Shown here: piece after piece, positions 10,585 to 18,294 of the stretch
Position numbering within the stretch: the stretch's first letter is position 1
Layout: every line of letters begins with the position of its first letter
Assembly (NCBI RefSeq): GCF_018263855.1
Contig: NZ_CP073318.1
Location: 2,480,001 to 2,544,000, forward strand
Direction of reading: 5' to 3'
DNA from: Kutzneria sp. CA-103260
GTDB lineage: Bacteria; Actinomycetota; Actinomycetes; Mycobacteriales; Pseudonocardiaceae
Length of the DNA: 64,000 bases
Program-made: the position numbers and the translations under genes
Notes under the pieces: model-generated
Databases searched by the model: none
Told to the model about the DNA's origin: nothing
What the model saw: only the letters and a program-made list of their open reading frames with translations

Positions 10585-10657
10585 AATCGTGCACGGCTGT
10601 CGGCCGCTGCCGGGTCACCCACGCGACAGGACCGTGATCATGAGGCAGGCTACTGGC

Positions 10658-11041
10658 ATGAGATCTCGAACGGGTGGCATGTGGTGGGGGACGACGATCG
10701 AGGCGCCGGACCCCAGTGGTCTGGCGACGTTCTACGCCGAGCTCCTCGGGTGGCACATCGGACACGAGGAGCCGGGAACGGCGATCGTCGCTGCCTCCCC
10801 ACAAGGACCGTTCTTCGTGTTCCAGCAGGCTGATGGCTATCGGGCGCCGGTCTGGCCTCCGATCGACGGGGAACAGCGCCCGATGATGCACTTCGACTTC
10901 CAGGTCGGAGACCTCGACTCGGCCGTCGCCGAGGCGGTGGCCTTGGGAGCTACCGTGGCGGAGTTCCAGCCGCAGGAGAACGTCCGGGTGATGTTCGACC
11001 CCGCCGGACACCCCTTCTGCCTTTGCTTTGATCAAGCATGA
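10658..11041 (+). CDS. VOC-family (glyoxalase/bleomycin-resistance fold) protein
   Basis: A 127-aa single-domain protein started at ATG 10658. An in-frame ATG at 10640 is an alternative. Fold signatures are GLATFYAELLGWHIG at the N-terminus and VRVMFDPAGHPFCLCF at the C-terminus, with a typical middle segment MMHFDFQVGDLDSAVAEA. Members include dioxygenases, glyoxalases and antibiotic-binding proteins. Nothing here tells which, and neighbours on both sides are gene debris. Confidence 0.85.
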   Translation: MRSRTGGMWWGTTIEAPDPSGLATFYAELLGWHIGHEEPGTAIVAASPQGPFFVFQQADGYRAPVWPPIDGEQRPMMHFDFQVGDLDSAVAEAVALGATVAEFQPQENVRVMFDPAGHPFCLCFDQA

Positions 11042-11060
11042 CTGGCTCGACCTGCTGGGG

Positions 11061-11279
11061 TCAGAATCCGCCCCGGCCGGGAACGTCCGAACCGTCACAC
11101 AGTCCGAGTTCCGCCACGACGCCTGACAACTCGTGACCGGGCACGCAGGGAGTCCGATCGCGGCCGGCTCGGTCTGTCCAGGTTCCCGGCCAATCCAGTT
11201 CGCCGGAGGTGAAGCCGGCCGCGCACACCCGCACGATGACGTTGTTCTCCGCGGCGGGCGGGTGCGGGTGGTCCGGCAA
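11061..11279 (-). pseudogene. MDR-family NADP-dependent oxidoreductase fragment
   Basis: About 70 residues of the N-terminal GroES-like domain of a zinc-less alcohol dehydrogenase/quinone oxidoreductase: VIVRVCAAGFTSGELDWPGTW and CVPGHELSGVVAELG. The NADP-binding half is absent, and the frame turns to nonsense after GLCDG. It lies between the VOC gene and a TPR fragment. Confidence 0.6.
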
Positions 11280-11296
11280 GTGCCTGTCTCACAACC

Positions 11297-11452
11297 GGCG
11301 AGGCCTGCGACCCAAACGGCGCCGCGGCCGAATTCACCGAGTTGCTCACCGACCGGCTGGCCATCCTCGCTCCCGATCACCCGCAGACCCTCATCACACG
11401 AGGCGACGTTGCTCATTGGACGGGCCGCACAGGCGACTACGCGACAGCTCAG
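11297..11452 (+). pseudogene. TPR-repeat protein fragment
   Basis: An open stretch, without start, reads AEFTELLTDRLAILAPDHPQ, then TLITRGDVAHWTGRTGD and YATAQT. That is a tetratricopeptide unit of the NB-ARC/TPR type common in actinomycetes. One repeat remains. It runs into the 3' end of the DUF1772 gene on the other strand. Confidence 0.55.
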
Positions 11453-11895
11453 ACGAGGGCAGCGGCCAGCAGGGCGAAGGCGGCGATGATGACGGCGACG
11501 CGGACGTAGTGGTAGCGGTCCCAACGGTTCATCTGCTCCTTCCAGTCCTCGGGCCGGTTCTCGGGGGTCCACGTCTTGCCCCGGTTGTTGATCGGGACGA
11601 GCAGCAGGATCGACATGATCACGCTCACGATCAGCAGCGCGCCGGCGATGACGACGAGGCCGGTGCCCGGGTGGTGCCATCCGGCGATGGCCCAGACCGC
11701 GCTCAGGACGAGCGAGCCTATATACCAGAACGGCATGAGCGCGCCGAGCATCCGGCCCCCGTGGGCGCGGCCGCGCTGGGCGCTGTCGTCGGGGAGTCCG
11801 TTGAGGATCGGATTGATGACGAAGGCGACGGAGAACTCCACCCCCACCATTAGGCCCACGACCACGATGGTGACGACCTCGAGCGTGCTAAGCAT
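11449..11895 (-). CDS. DUF1772 (anthrone-oxygenase-like) membrane protein
   Basis: Four-helix membrane protein of 148 aa. ATG 11895 follows GGAGGGGCATC. The signature features are VEFSVAFVINPILNGLPDD, helices at about residues 5-25, 55-75, 80-100 and 125-147, and ENRPEDWKEQMNRWDRYHYV before the last helix. DUF1772 includes small anthrone oxygenases, but most members are unassigned. It is divergent from the TetR regulator next door and is separated from it by an array of palindromes, so it is almost certainly that regulator's target. Confidence 0.85.
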   Translation of the reverse strand: MLSTLEVVTIVVVGLMVGVEFSVAFVINPILNGLPDDSAQRGRAHGGRMLGALMPFWYIGSLVLSAVWAIAGWHHPGTGLVVIAGALLIVSVIMSILLLVPINNRGKTWTPENRPEDWKEQMNRWDRYHYVRVAVIIAAFALLAAALV

Positions 11896-11912
11896 GATGC
11901 CCCTCCAGGAAT

Positions 11913-11976
11913 CTAGCGTTGCTAGCTGATAAGGCAACGCTAGTACTAGCGTTGCTCGATTGTCTAGCAGTGCTAG
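11913..11976. promoter_or_regulatory. Palindromic operator array between DUF1772 and tetR genes
   Basis: Three related sites: CTAGCGTTGCTAG at 11913-11925; a perfect 22-bp palindrome at 11934-11955 (centre between 11944 and 11945, arms GCAACGCTAGT); and CTAGCAGTGCTAG at 11964-11976. All share CTAGC/GCTAG half-sites. Such arrays are typical TetR binding sites, and they cover both promoters. Confidence 0.8.
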
Positions 11977-11985
11977 GATCCGCCG

Positions 11986-12564
11986 ATGTCGGTACAGGAA
12001 CGCAGGCAGCGCGAACAGGCGGACCGCGAACGCCTCATCGTGGCGACGGCCCGCGAACTCGCCGAGCAGCAGGGCTGGGATGCGGTCACCACCCGCCTGC
12101 TCGCCGAGCGCATCGAATACAGCCAGCCCGTCCTCTACAGCCACTTCCGAGGCAAACGCGAGATCATCGGCGCCGTCGCCCTCGACGGTGCCACCGAGAT
12201 GGCCGCGGCGCTGCGGGCCGCGACCTCCGCCGCAGACGGCCCCCGCACCCGGGTCACCGCCCTCGCCCGCAGCTACCTCGACTTCGCCGCACGCAACCCG
12301 GCGGTCTACGACGCCCTGTTCCAGCTCGACGGCGGCCTGGCCTTCGCGAACGAGGACACCCCACAACCTCTGAAGGACGCCTTCGCCGCCCTGCTGGAAA
12401 GCCTCGGCGAGGTCGCCGGGGACGGCGTCCACCCGGGACTGTTCACCGAGGTGTTCTGGGCGGCCCTGCACGGGCTGGCCACCCTGACCCGGGCGCGACG
12501 GCTCCCGCCGGAAGACACCGAGCGAAGGATGGAGCTGCTGGTGGACCGGCTCGCCATGGTCTGA
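11986..12564 (+). CDS. TetR/AcrR-family repressor
   Basis: A 192-aa regulator with the N-terminal TetR helix-turn-helix (about residues 15-60): LIVATARELAEQQGWDAVTT and SQPVLYSHFRGKREI. The C-terminal ligand domain (PAVYDALFQLDGGLAF...FTEVFWAALHGLATL) is of the WHG type. ATG 11986 lies 10 bp from the last palindrome of the operator array, so the gene is autoregulated in all likelihood, together with the divergent DUF1772 gene. Confidence 0.9.
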   Translation: MSVQERRQREQADRERLIVATARELAEQQGWDAVTTRLLAERIEYSQPVLYSHFRGKREIIGAVALDGATEMAAALRAATSAADGPRTRVTALARSYLDFAARNPAVYDALFQLDGGLAFANEDTPQPLKDAFAALLESLGEVAGDGVHPGLFTEVFWAALHGLATLTRARRLPPEDTERRMELLVDRLAMV

Positions 12565-12871
12565 CGCACCGCCCCAGGGGGCACGCAGCCGGGGTTCCCG
12601 GACCCGCTGCCTGCCTGCGGCATTGCTTCCGGTCACTCGCGCCGACACGGCGCAGCCGCAGACCGCCGGGCCTCGTCAAGCAGTGGAGGACATGGCTGCC
12701 ATTGCCGGAGAGTAGAATCCGACGCTGGCGCGATCGACGCTGGTTGCCGGGAAGGATCCGGAGCGGGAGTTTCGGGAGGGCCTCGATCTCGTGTTGGCGG
12801 GTGTCGTCGGCACGCTCCGCCCACGCTCGCGAGGGAACCGCCGCCGGGGTAGTAGGCGTCGAAGCGCCTGC
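12565..12871 (+). other. Gap with the tail of a second TetR-type gene
   Basis: 307 bp between convergent genes. The only recognisable content is an open frame at about 12730-12825 reading AGKDPEREFREGLDLVLAGV, which looks like the C-terminal helix of a TetR regulator. No start or DNA-binding domain is present. Confidence 0.4.
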
Positions 12872-13490
12872 CTACGGTGACGGAAGCGAGCCGTCGGCGG
12901 TCGGTGTGTTCCAGCCGCGCCAAATGGCCAGTAGCCGGATCAGCACCACGACCGCCGACGCGACCACCGCAGCAGGCCCGGACGGCACGCGCAGCCAGTC
13001 CGCCGCGACCACCAACACACCGCCGGGCCAGCGCGGCGAGGGCGTAGATGTCGCGGCGCAGCACCAACGGGACCTCGCGCAGGACCAGGTCGCGGAGCAC
13101 CCCGCCGCCGATTCCGCCGGTCATCCCGATGATCCACGCGTCGTACCTCGGCACGCCCAGCGCCAAGGCGTCAGCGGTGCTGGAGGTGACGAACAGGCCG
13201 AGCCCGACGGCATCGGCGATCAGCATCGCCTGCCGCACCCAGCCGATGTGTGGGTGCAGCCAGTACACGATCAGCGACACCGAGGCGGACACGACGAGAA
13301 ACGGCCAGTTCTGCAGCACGGCGGGCGGGTGCACGCCGAGCATGACATCCCGGATCACGCCGCCGCCGAGCGCGGTGGTCGTGCCGACCACGGCGACGCC
13401 GAACACGTCAAGGCGGGCGCGCACCGCCGCGAGCGCACCGGAGGTCGCGAACACTCCAACCGCGACCAGTTGCAGTACATCGAGGAACAT
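12872..13490 (-). pseudogene. TRIC-family cation channel, frameshifted
   Basis: Starts as a normal trimeric intracellular cation channel (UPF0126): LVAVGVFATSGALAAVRARL, the GGGVIRDVMLG glycine motif, and its internal repeat TGGIGGGVLRDLVLREVP. After YALAALA the frame is lost. A run GGG at 13025-13027 (CCC on the coding strand) has one base too many. Removing it continues as GVLVVAADWLRVPSG...RLLAIWRGWN to a TAG at 12872, giving about 205 aa, the usual family length. As written, translation runs on in a nonsense frame to 12633. Either a recent mutation or a sequencing error in a homopolymer. Confidence 0.8.
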
Positions 13491-13517
13491 CTCAGTCTCG
13501 GGGGTGGTGCGGGTGGC

Positions 13518-14702
13518 TCAGGTGCGCGCGACCGGTCGCAGGGCCTGCGGGGTGAGGTCCGCGCGGGTCCGGTAGCCGTCCACGGCCATGATCAGATCGG
13601 CTTCGGCGAGGATCGTGCGCAGCACGTGCACCAGTCCGTCGGTGCCGCCGACGGCTAGGCCGTAGGCGTATGGGCGGCCGATGCCGACTGCGGTGGCACC
13701 GAGCGCGAGGGCTTTCACCACGTCGGCGCCGGACCGCACGCCGGAGTCGAACAGCACCGGCAGTCCGTCAGCGGCCTCGACCACACCGGGCAGGCAGTCC
13801 AGCGCGGGGAGCCCGCCGTTGGCCTGGCGGCCGCCGTGGTTGGAGCAGTAGATGCCGTCGACGCCGCCGTCTCGGGCGCGCCGGGCGTCGTCGGGGTGGC
13901 AGATACCCTTCACGATCAGCGGCAGTGTGGTCAGCGACCGCAGCCAGGGCAGGTCGTCCCAGGTGAGTGGGTTGCCGAACAGGCGGGCCCACAGCTGCAC
14001 GGTGGCTGTCGGGTCCTGCTCGGGGTCCTTGCCGAGCAGGTCTCGGAACACCGGGTCGGAGGTGTAGTTGGCCAGGCAGTGCCCGCGCAACTGCGGGAAG
14101 TTGGCGGTGGCCAGGTCGCGTGGGCGCCAGCCGGTGATCCAGGTGTCCAGAGTGACCACGATGGCGCCGAATCCGGCTGCTTCGGCGCGGTGCACGAGGC
14201 TCTCGGCGAGTGCTCGATCGGTGGGGGTGTAGAGCTGGAACCAGCCGGGCGTCCCTGCGAGCCGGCCCGCGACGGTTTCGAGCGGGTCCACGCTGAGCGT
14301 GGAGGCGACCATCGGCACGCCGGCACGCGCGGCGGCCTCGGCTGTGGCCAGATCGCCGTGACCGTCCTGTGCACACAGGCCGATGACACCGATCGGAGCG
14401 AGGAAGACCGGGGCGGGCAGCGTACTGCCGAACACCTCGACCGACAGGTCTCGCTGCCGGGCGCCGACGAACATGCGAGGGACGAGCCCCCACCGGCCGA
14501 AGGCGTCGACGTTGGCGCGCTGGGTTGCCTCGTCGCCCGCGCCACCGGCCACATAGGACAGAACGCTCGGTGGCAGTGCCTGCGCGGCACGGGTTTCCAA
14601 CTCTGCGTAGCGCATCGGCAGGGTCGGCGCCACGCCGCGTAGTCCGTCGAAGTAGATCGCGTCCTGGTAGTCGCCGAACGCGTGCGGGTGTGTGTCGGTC
14701 AC
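13518..14702 (-). CDS. FMN-dependent alpha-hydroxy-acid oxidase (lactate 2-monooxygenase-like)
   Basis: A 394-aa flavoprotein of the lactate oxidase/monooxygenase family, oxidising an L-2-hydroxy acid. FMN-barrel landmarks: [19 protein letters not shown] (about 100-118), [15 protein letters not shown] (about 185), [15 protein letters not shown], then the catalytic-histidine motif CSNHGGRQ (about 290) and [16 protein letters not shown] with [14 protein letters not shown]. The extended [13 protein letters not shown] region favours the lactate 2-monooxygenase branch over lactate oxidase. It sits 19 bp downstream of an amidohydrolase gene on the same strand, so the two are probably one operon: hydrolysis of an amide or cyclic substrate, then oxidation of a hydroxy acid (inference). 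Confidence 0.88.
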   Translation of the reverse strand: MTDTHPHAFGDYQDAIYFDGLRGVAPTLPMRYAELETRAAQALPPSVLSYVAGGAGDEATQRANVDAFGRWGLVPRMFVGARQRDLSVEVFGSTLPAPVFLAPIGVIGLCAQDGHGDLATAEAAARAGVPMVASTLSVDPLETVAGRLAGTPGWFQLYTPTDRALAESLVHRAEAAGFGAIVVTLDTWITGWRPRDLATANFPQLRGHCLANYTSDPVFRDLLGKDPEQDPTATVQLWARLFGNPLTWDDLPWLRSLTTLPLIVKGICHPDDARRARDGGVDGIYCSNHGGRQANGGLPALDCLPGVVEAADGLPVLFDSGVRSGADVVKALALGATAVGIGRPYAYGLAVGGTDGLVHVLRTILAEADLIMAVDGYRTRADLTPQALRPVART

Positions 14703-14721
14703 GATTGTCGATCTCCTGGGT

Positions 14722-16074
14722 TCAGTGCTGGCCCGGCTGCGGACCGCTGTCGTCCGTGGTCGGGCAGGTGTTCTTGTGGATCCGCCCGTCGCGCATGATC
14801 AGCGACAGGCTGGTGTCCGGACTGGCCAGCAGGTCCAGGTCGGTCAACGGATTTCCGCGCACCAGCAGCAGGTCGGCGAGGGCACCGGGGCGGATCACGC
14901 CGAGTGCGCCGGGGTAGGGGTTGCGCTGACCGCTCATCGCGAGCAGCTCGGCGTTCCCGGAGGTCGCTGTGCGCAGCACCTCGAAGGGCGTCTGCCAGCG
15001 TCGAGTCGCGACCAACATGCTGCCCTGGCCGGCCGCGGCCGCCGGGTCGAACAACAAGTCGGTGCCCCAAGCGACCTTGACGCCGTGCTTGGCGGCCAGC
15101 GCGTAGGCGCGGTCAGTGCCCTCGGCGACCTGCCTGAACCGGGCCCGCTGCGCGGGGTCGAACTTCGCGATCTGCTGCTCGCTCGCACCGAACGCCTGCA
15201 GGCTCCACCAGGTGCCGTGTTCGGCCATGATCGAGACGGTTTCCTCGGTCACCAGTTGGCCGTGCTCGATGCAGCGCACCCCGGCGCGGATGGCCTGCTG
15301 CACCGCCCGATCGGTGTAGGCGTGCACGGTGACATAGGTGCCCCAGTTCTCGGCAGCCTCGACCGCGGCCCGCATCTCGACCTCGGTGTACTCGGTGACG
15401 TCGAGCGGGTCGTAGCTGGAGGCGACGCCGCCGCCCGCCATCACCTTGATCTGGCTCGCGCCGTGCATCAACTGCTCGCGCGTGGCACGCAGCACTTCGC
15501 TGACCCCGTCGGCGATCGCCGAGCCGCCGGCGATCTCGATGTGCGCGAAGTGACCGCACACCCCACGGGGAACCTCGTACGGCTGGCGAAAGTCGCCGTG
15601 CCCAGATGTCTGGGAAATCATCGCGCCCGACGGGAAGATCCGGGGACCCACGACCCGGCCCTCGTCGATCGCGCGTTTGACGCCGAAGACCGGCCCGCCC
15701 GCGTCCCGCACCGTGGTGAACCCGCGCAGCAGCGTCTCGGTGGCGGCTTCGGCGGACCGGATGCCCAAATAGCCCAAGTCGCCCGTCATGAGCTCCTGGA
15801 GCGACACGGAGGCGAACGCGGTGTGGTAGTGCGCGTCGATCAGGCCTGGCATCAGCACGTTGCCGGCGCCGTCGATCTCCAGCACGTTCCGCTCGCCGGG
15901 TGCCGCGGCACCGTCCTGCTCACCGTCGTCGCCGACCAGGGCGATGGCGTTCCCGCGGACGAGGACGTGGCATGGCTCGCTGAGCTGGTCCGAGACGCCG
16001 TCGAACACTCGGACGTTGCGCAGCCAGGTCGCCGCACCGGACGACGTGAGCTGCGCTTGGGAACTCTCCTGCAC
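14722..16074 (-). CDS. Metal-dependent amidohydrolase (imidazolonepropionase/prolidase-like)
   Basis: Started at GTG 16074 after GGAGGATCG, giving 450 aa. The frame extends further upstream but without support. Amidohydrolase landmarks: [15 protein letters not shown] (first metal His pair), [37 protein letters not shown] (carbamylated or metal Lys), [37 protein letters not shown], then the closing [17 protein letters not shown]. This subgroup contains Xaa-Pro dipeptidases and related hydrolases of small amides. The true substrate is open. Expressed with the flavin oxidase downstream. Confidence 0.87.
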   Translation of the reverse strand: MQESSQAQLTSSGAATWLRNVRVFDGVSDQLSEPCHVLVRGNAIALVGDDGEQDGAAAPGERNVLEIDGAGNVLMPGLIDAHYHTAFASVSLQELMTGDLGYLGIRSAEAATETLLRGFTTVRDAGGPVFGVKRAIDEGRVVGPRIFPSGAMISQTSGHGDFRQPYEVPRGVCGHFAHIEIAGGSAIADGVSEVLRATREQLMHGASQIKVMAGGGVASSYDPLDVTEYTEVEMRAAVEAAENWGTYVTVHAYTDRAVQQAIRAGVRCIEHGQLVTEETVSIMAEHGTWWSLQAFGASEQQIAKFDPAQRARFRQVAEGTDRAYALAAKHGVKVAWGTDLLFDPAAAAGQGSMLVATRRWQTPFEVLRTATSGNAELLAMSGQRNPYPGALGVIRPGALADLLLVRGNPLTDLDLLASPDTSLSLIMRDGRIHKNTCPTTDDSGPQPGQH

Positions 16075-16160
16075 CGATCCTCCTACACCGCACGGTTTCC
16101 GTTCGCAGCGTAGGCACGCGGCTGGAGGGTTTCTCCGGTCGACGACGGTCCTGGCAGGAA

Positions 16161-16194
16161 CCGGTGACCAGCAACGGCACTGTCCGGTGACCAG
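16161..16194. promoter_or_regulatory. Direct repeat upstream of the amidohydrolase operon
   Basis: CCGGTGACCAG occurs at 16161-16171 and again at 16184-16194, 23 bp apart (about two helical turns), roughly 90-120 bp upstream of the GTG at 16074. A plausible activator or repressor site. The binding protein is unknown. Confidence 0.4.
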
Positions 16195-16217
16195 GACCTC
16201 GCGGCGCCGGGCGGAGA

Positions 16218-16358
16218 TCAGCTCGTCGGGTGGGAAGCGAGCGGGATCGGGAGACCTGACTGGTGGAGGAGGTGGGCGAGCTGGGTTCGGGACTGCAGGA
16301 CGGACTTGCCGATTCCCGGCTCGCCGCACAGCACGAGCCCGCCGCCCCGGCCGTTCAT
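16218..16358 (-). pseudogene. P-loop fragment of a LuxR/LAL-type or STAND ATPase
   Basis: A 46-codon frame beginning MNGRGGGLVLCGEPGIGKSV. This is the Walker A region of large ATP-binding LuxR regulators or other STAND ATPases. Everything downstream is missing and the frame stops after ASHPTS. No trace of the HTH end was found nearby. Confidence 0.55.
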
Positions 16359-16571
16359 GATCGTCGGACTACGAGCGGGCCGAGTTCCGGACTACGCGTT
16401 CGCGTGATGCGAATCCGCGACGGACGGCCCTAGCGTGACGGTGGTCCGCCCGACCGGAGGTCCACCGTGTTGTTCGATCCGGATCGCGTCCCCAGGGTCG
16501 CCTTCCACTTGGTGCCGGTCGACCCGGCGACGTCCACCGAGGACTGTCCGAGAACGGCGGGCTGAGGGATC

Positions 16572-17594
16572 ATGCGTGTCGAGACCCGGTTCCGACACAT
16601 CGCATCGGACGGAGTCGTACCAGCGGACGGGATCCGCCACCGGTTCACCGTCCCGGTCGGTCGCCGGAGCCTGAACTGGGCAGCCCGGATCGGCGTGGCA
16701 GGCGCCCGTTTTCGCACGAGCAGACGGTTGGTCGCCTCGTATACGTCCTTCTGGGACATCGACTCCCGGACGCGCGGCGGGCAGGTGTGGGAGTCCGAAC
16801 CGGACAGCCACGACGCGGCCAACCCGGTGACCTACCTGCTCGCCCCGGTGCACAGTCCGATCCGGCTTCGTCACGGTAGCGCGGACGTGGAGTTGCGGCC
16901 GGGGTTCTACACCGTGTGCTCCTCAGATTTGCCGATCACTGCCGAGTGCGGTGACGCGAACCGGGTGGTCGGCGTCGCCGAGGCGGCCGATCTCGCGCCG
17001 CGCGGCCACATCGCCCCGACGCTCGGCAAGCCCCTGCCGATCACGGATATCGGCCTTCTTCTGCTGCGCCACGTGGAGACCACGGTCCACGTCGCCGGAT
17101 CGCTCACGCCCGCCGCCCTCGCCGCCGCGGCGGACGCGGCGAACGGCCTGATGACCGCGCTGCTGTCCGGGCTGCCGAGCGCCGTTGTGGCGGACGCCGT
17201 CGCCCTACGTGACCGGATTATCACCTACATCGAGGCCCGGCTCCGGGATCCCGGTCTCGATATCCGCCAGGTCGCCGCCGCGCACCACGTCTCGCCACGC
17301 ACGGTCTACCGAATCTTCGAGCGCTCCGGGGACAGTGTGGCGGCGCACATCCGCGGTCGTCGTCTCGACCGCTGCCGCGCCGAGATCATCGATCGGCCGG
17401 ATCTGTCGCTGGCCACCATCTGCGCCCGCTGGGCAGTAGGCGACGCCAAGCACCTGGCCGGGAAATACCGCGCCCGGTTCGGCGAGAGCCCATACGAGAC
17501 CAGGCAGCGGACCGGTCCGGTCCGGTCCGGTCCGGACGACCACCGACCACGCGCAAACCCACGGAATTGCACACTGGGCAATTTTGCGCACTGA
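16572..17594 (+). CDS. AraC-family transcriptional regulator
   Basis: A 340-aa regulator. The N-terminal 200 residues are a cupin-like AraC_binding_2 type domain (SFWDIDSRTRGGQVWESEPD and onwards). The C-terminal 100 residues carry the AraC double HTH with VSPRTVYRIFERSGDSVAAH and RADICARWAV-like LATICARWAVGDAKHLAGKY. Just before the stop is a perfect pentanucleotide tract, (CCGGT)4 at 17512-17531, encoding the TGPVRSGP tail. It is 24 bp upstream of a TetR gene on the same strand. Confidence 0.87.
   Translation: MRVETRFRHIASDGVVPADGIRHRFTVPVGRRSLNWAARIGVAGARFRTSRRLVASYTSFWDIDSRTRGGQVWESEPDSHDAANPVTYLLAPVHSPIRLRHGSADVELRPGFYTVCSSDLPITAECGDANRVVGVAEAADLAPRGHIAPTLGKPLPITDIGLLLLRHVETTVHVAGSLTPAALAAAADAANGLMTALLSGLPSAVVADAVALRDRIITYIEARLRDPGLDIRQVAAAHHVSPRTVYRIFERSGDSVAAHIRGRRLDRCRAEIIDRPDLSLATICARWAVGDAKHLAGKYRARFGESPYETRQRTGPVRSGPDDHRPRANPRNCTLGNFAH
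17512..17531 (+). repeat. (CCGGT)4 pentanucleotide repeat
   Basis: Four perfect tandem copies, followed by CCGGA, inside the 3' end of the AraC gene. A change in copy number would shift the frame of the last 27 residues only, past the DNA-binding domain. Confidence 0.9.
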
Positions 17595-17618
17595 GCAAGA
17601 TCGGGGTAGCCTCGCCGC

Positions 17619-18227
17619 GTGACGACGGGTCTACGGGAGCGCAAGAAGCTGGCCCTGCGTGAGCGGTTGGGTGACGTCGCCCTCGAACTGGCCCAGGAGC
17701 GCGGGCTGGCGGGGGTGCGGGTCGAGGACATCGCCGAGCGGGTCGGGGTGTCGAGACGAACGTTCAGCAACTACTTCGCGAGCAAGGAGGACGCGATCGT
17801 CGACCGCCACGTCGGCAGGATCGCGGAGACCGTCGACCGGCTGCGCGACGCGCCGCCGGAGCAGCCCTTGTGGGCGGCGTTGACGGACGCGCTCGTCGTG
17901 CCGTTCACCCGGTGGGACGCGGCGACCAGTCGCCAGCCGGACGAGGCGTTGCGAGCGCTGATCGCCGTGTTCTCCGACGACCGCCTGCAGAGCGCGCTGA
18001 CCCGACGGATGCGCGAAGCGCGAACCGACCTCGCCGCAGCGGTCGCCGAGCGCACCGGCACCGACCCGCGCCGCGATCTCTACCCGAACCTCGTGGCGCG
18101 CATCGCCCTCGAAACCGAGATGCAGACCATTTCGTTCTGGATCCAGACCAACCCGCCGCAGCCGCTGGTGGTGCTGCTCGCCGATGCCTTCCGTCAGGTC
18201 AGCGGTGGCCTCGCCGAGCCGTCCTGA
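17619..18227 (+). CDS. TetR-family regulator
   Basis: A 202-aa repressor with the N-terminal TetR HTH (GLAGVRVEDIAERVGVSRRT, FSNYFASKEDAIVDRHV; residues about 20-65) and a variable C-terminal ligand domain. It starts at GTG 17619 and is followed 67 bp later by the CocE-type hydrolase on the same strand, which is the natural candidate for its target. Confidence 0.88.
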   Translation: MTTGLRERKKLALRERLGDVALELAQERGLAGVRVEDIAERVGVSRRTFSNYFASKEDAIVDRHVGRIAETVDRLRDAPPEQPLWAALTDALVVPFTRWDAATSRQPDEALRALIAVFSDDRLQSALTRRMREARTDLAAAVAERTGTDPRRDLYPNLVARIALETEMQTISFWIQTNPPQPLVVLLADAFRQVSGGLAEPS

Positions 18228-18294
18228 CGAGCTGAAACGCACGTCCGGCGCGCGGCGCGATCGGCCACCGCGCGCGAGAACGACAGGAGCACCA

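Noticed and set aside
17508..17540. CRISPR-like or minisatellite repeat
   Set aside because: Just four copies of a 5-nt unit inside a coding sequence, with no spacers.
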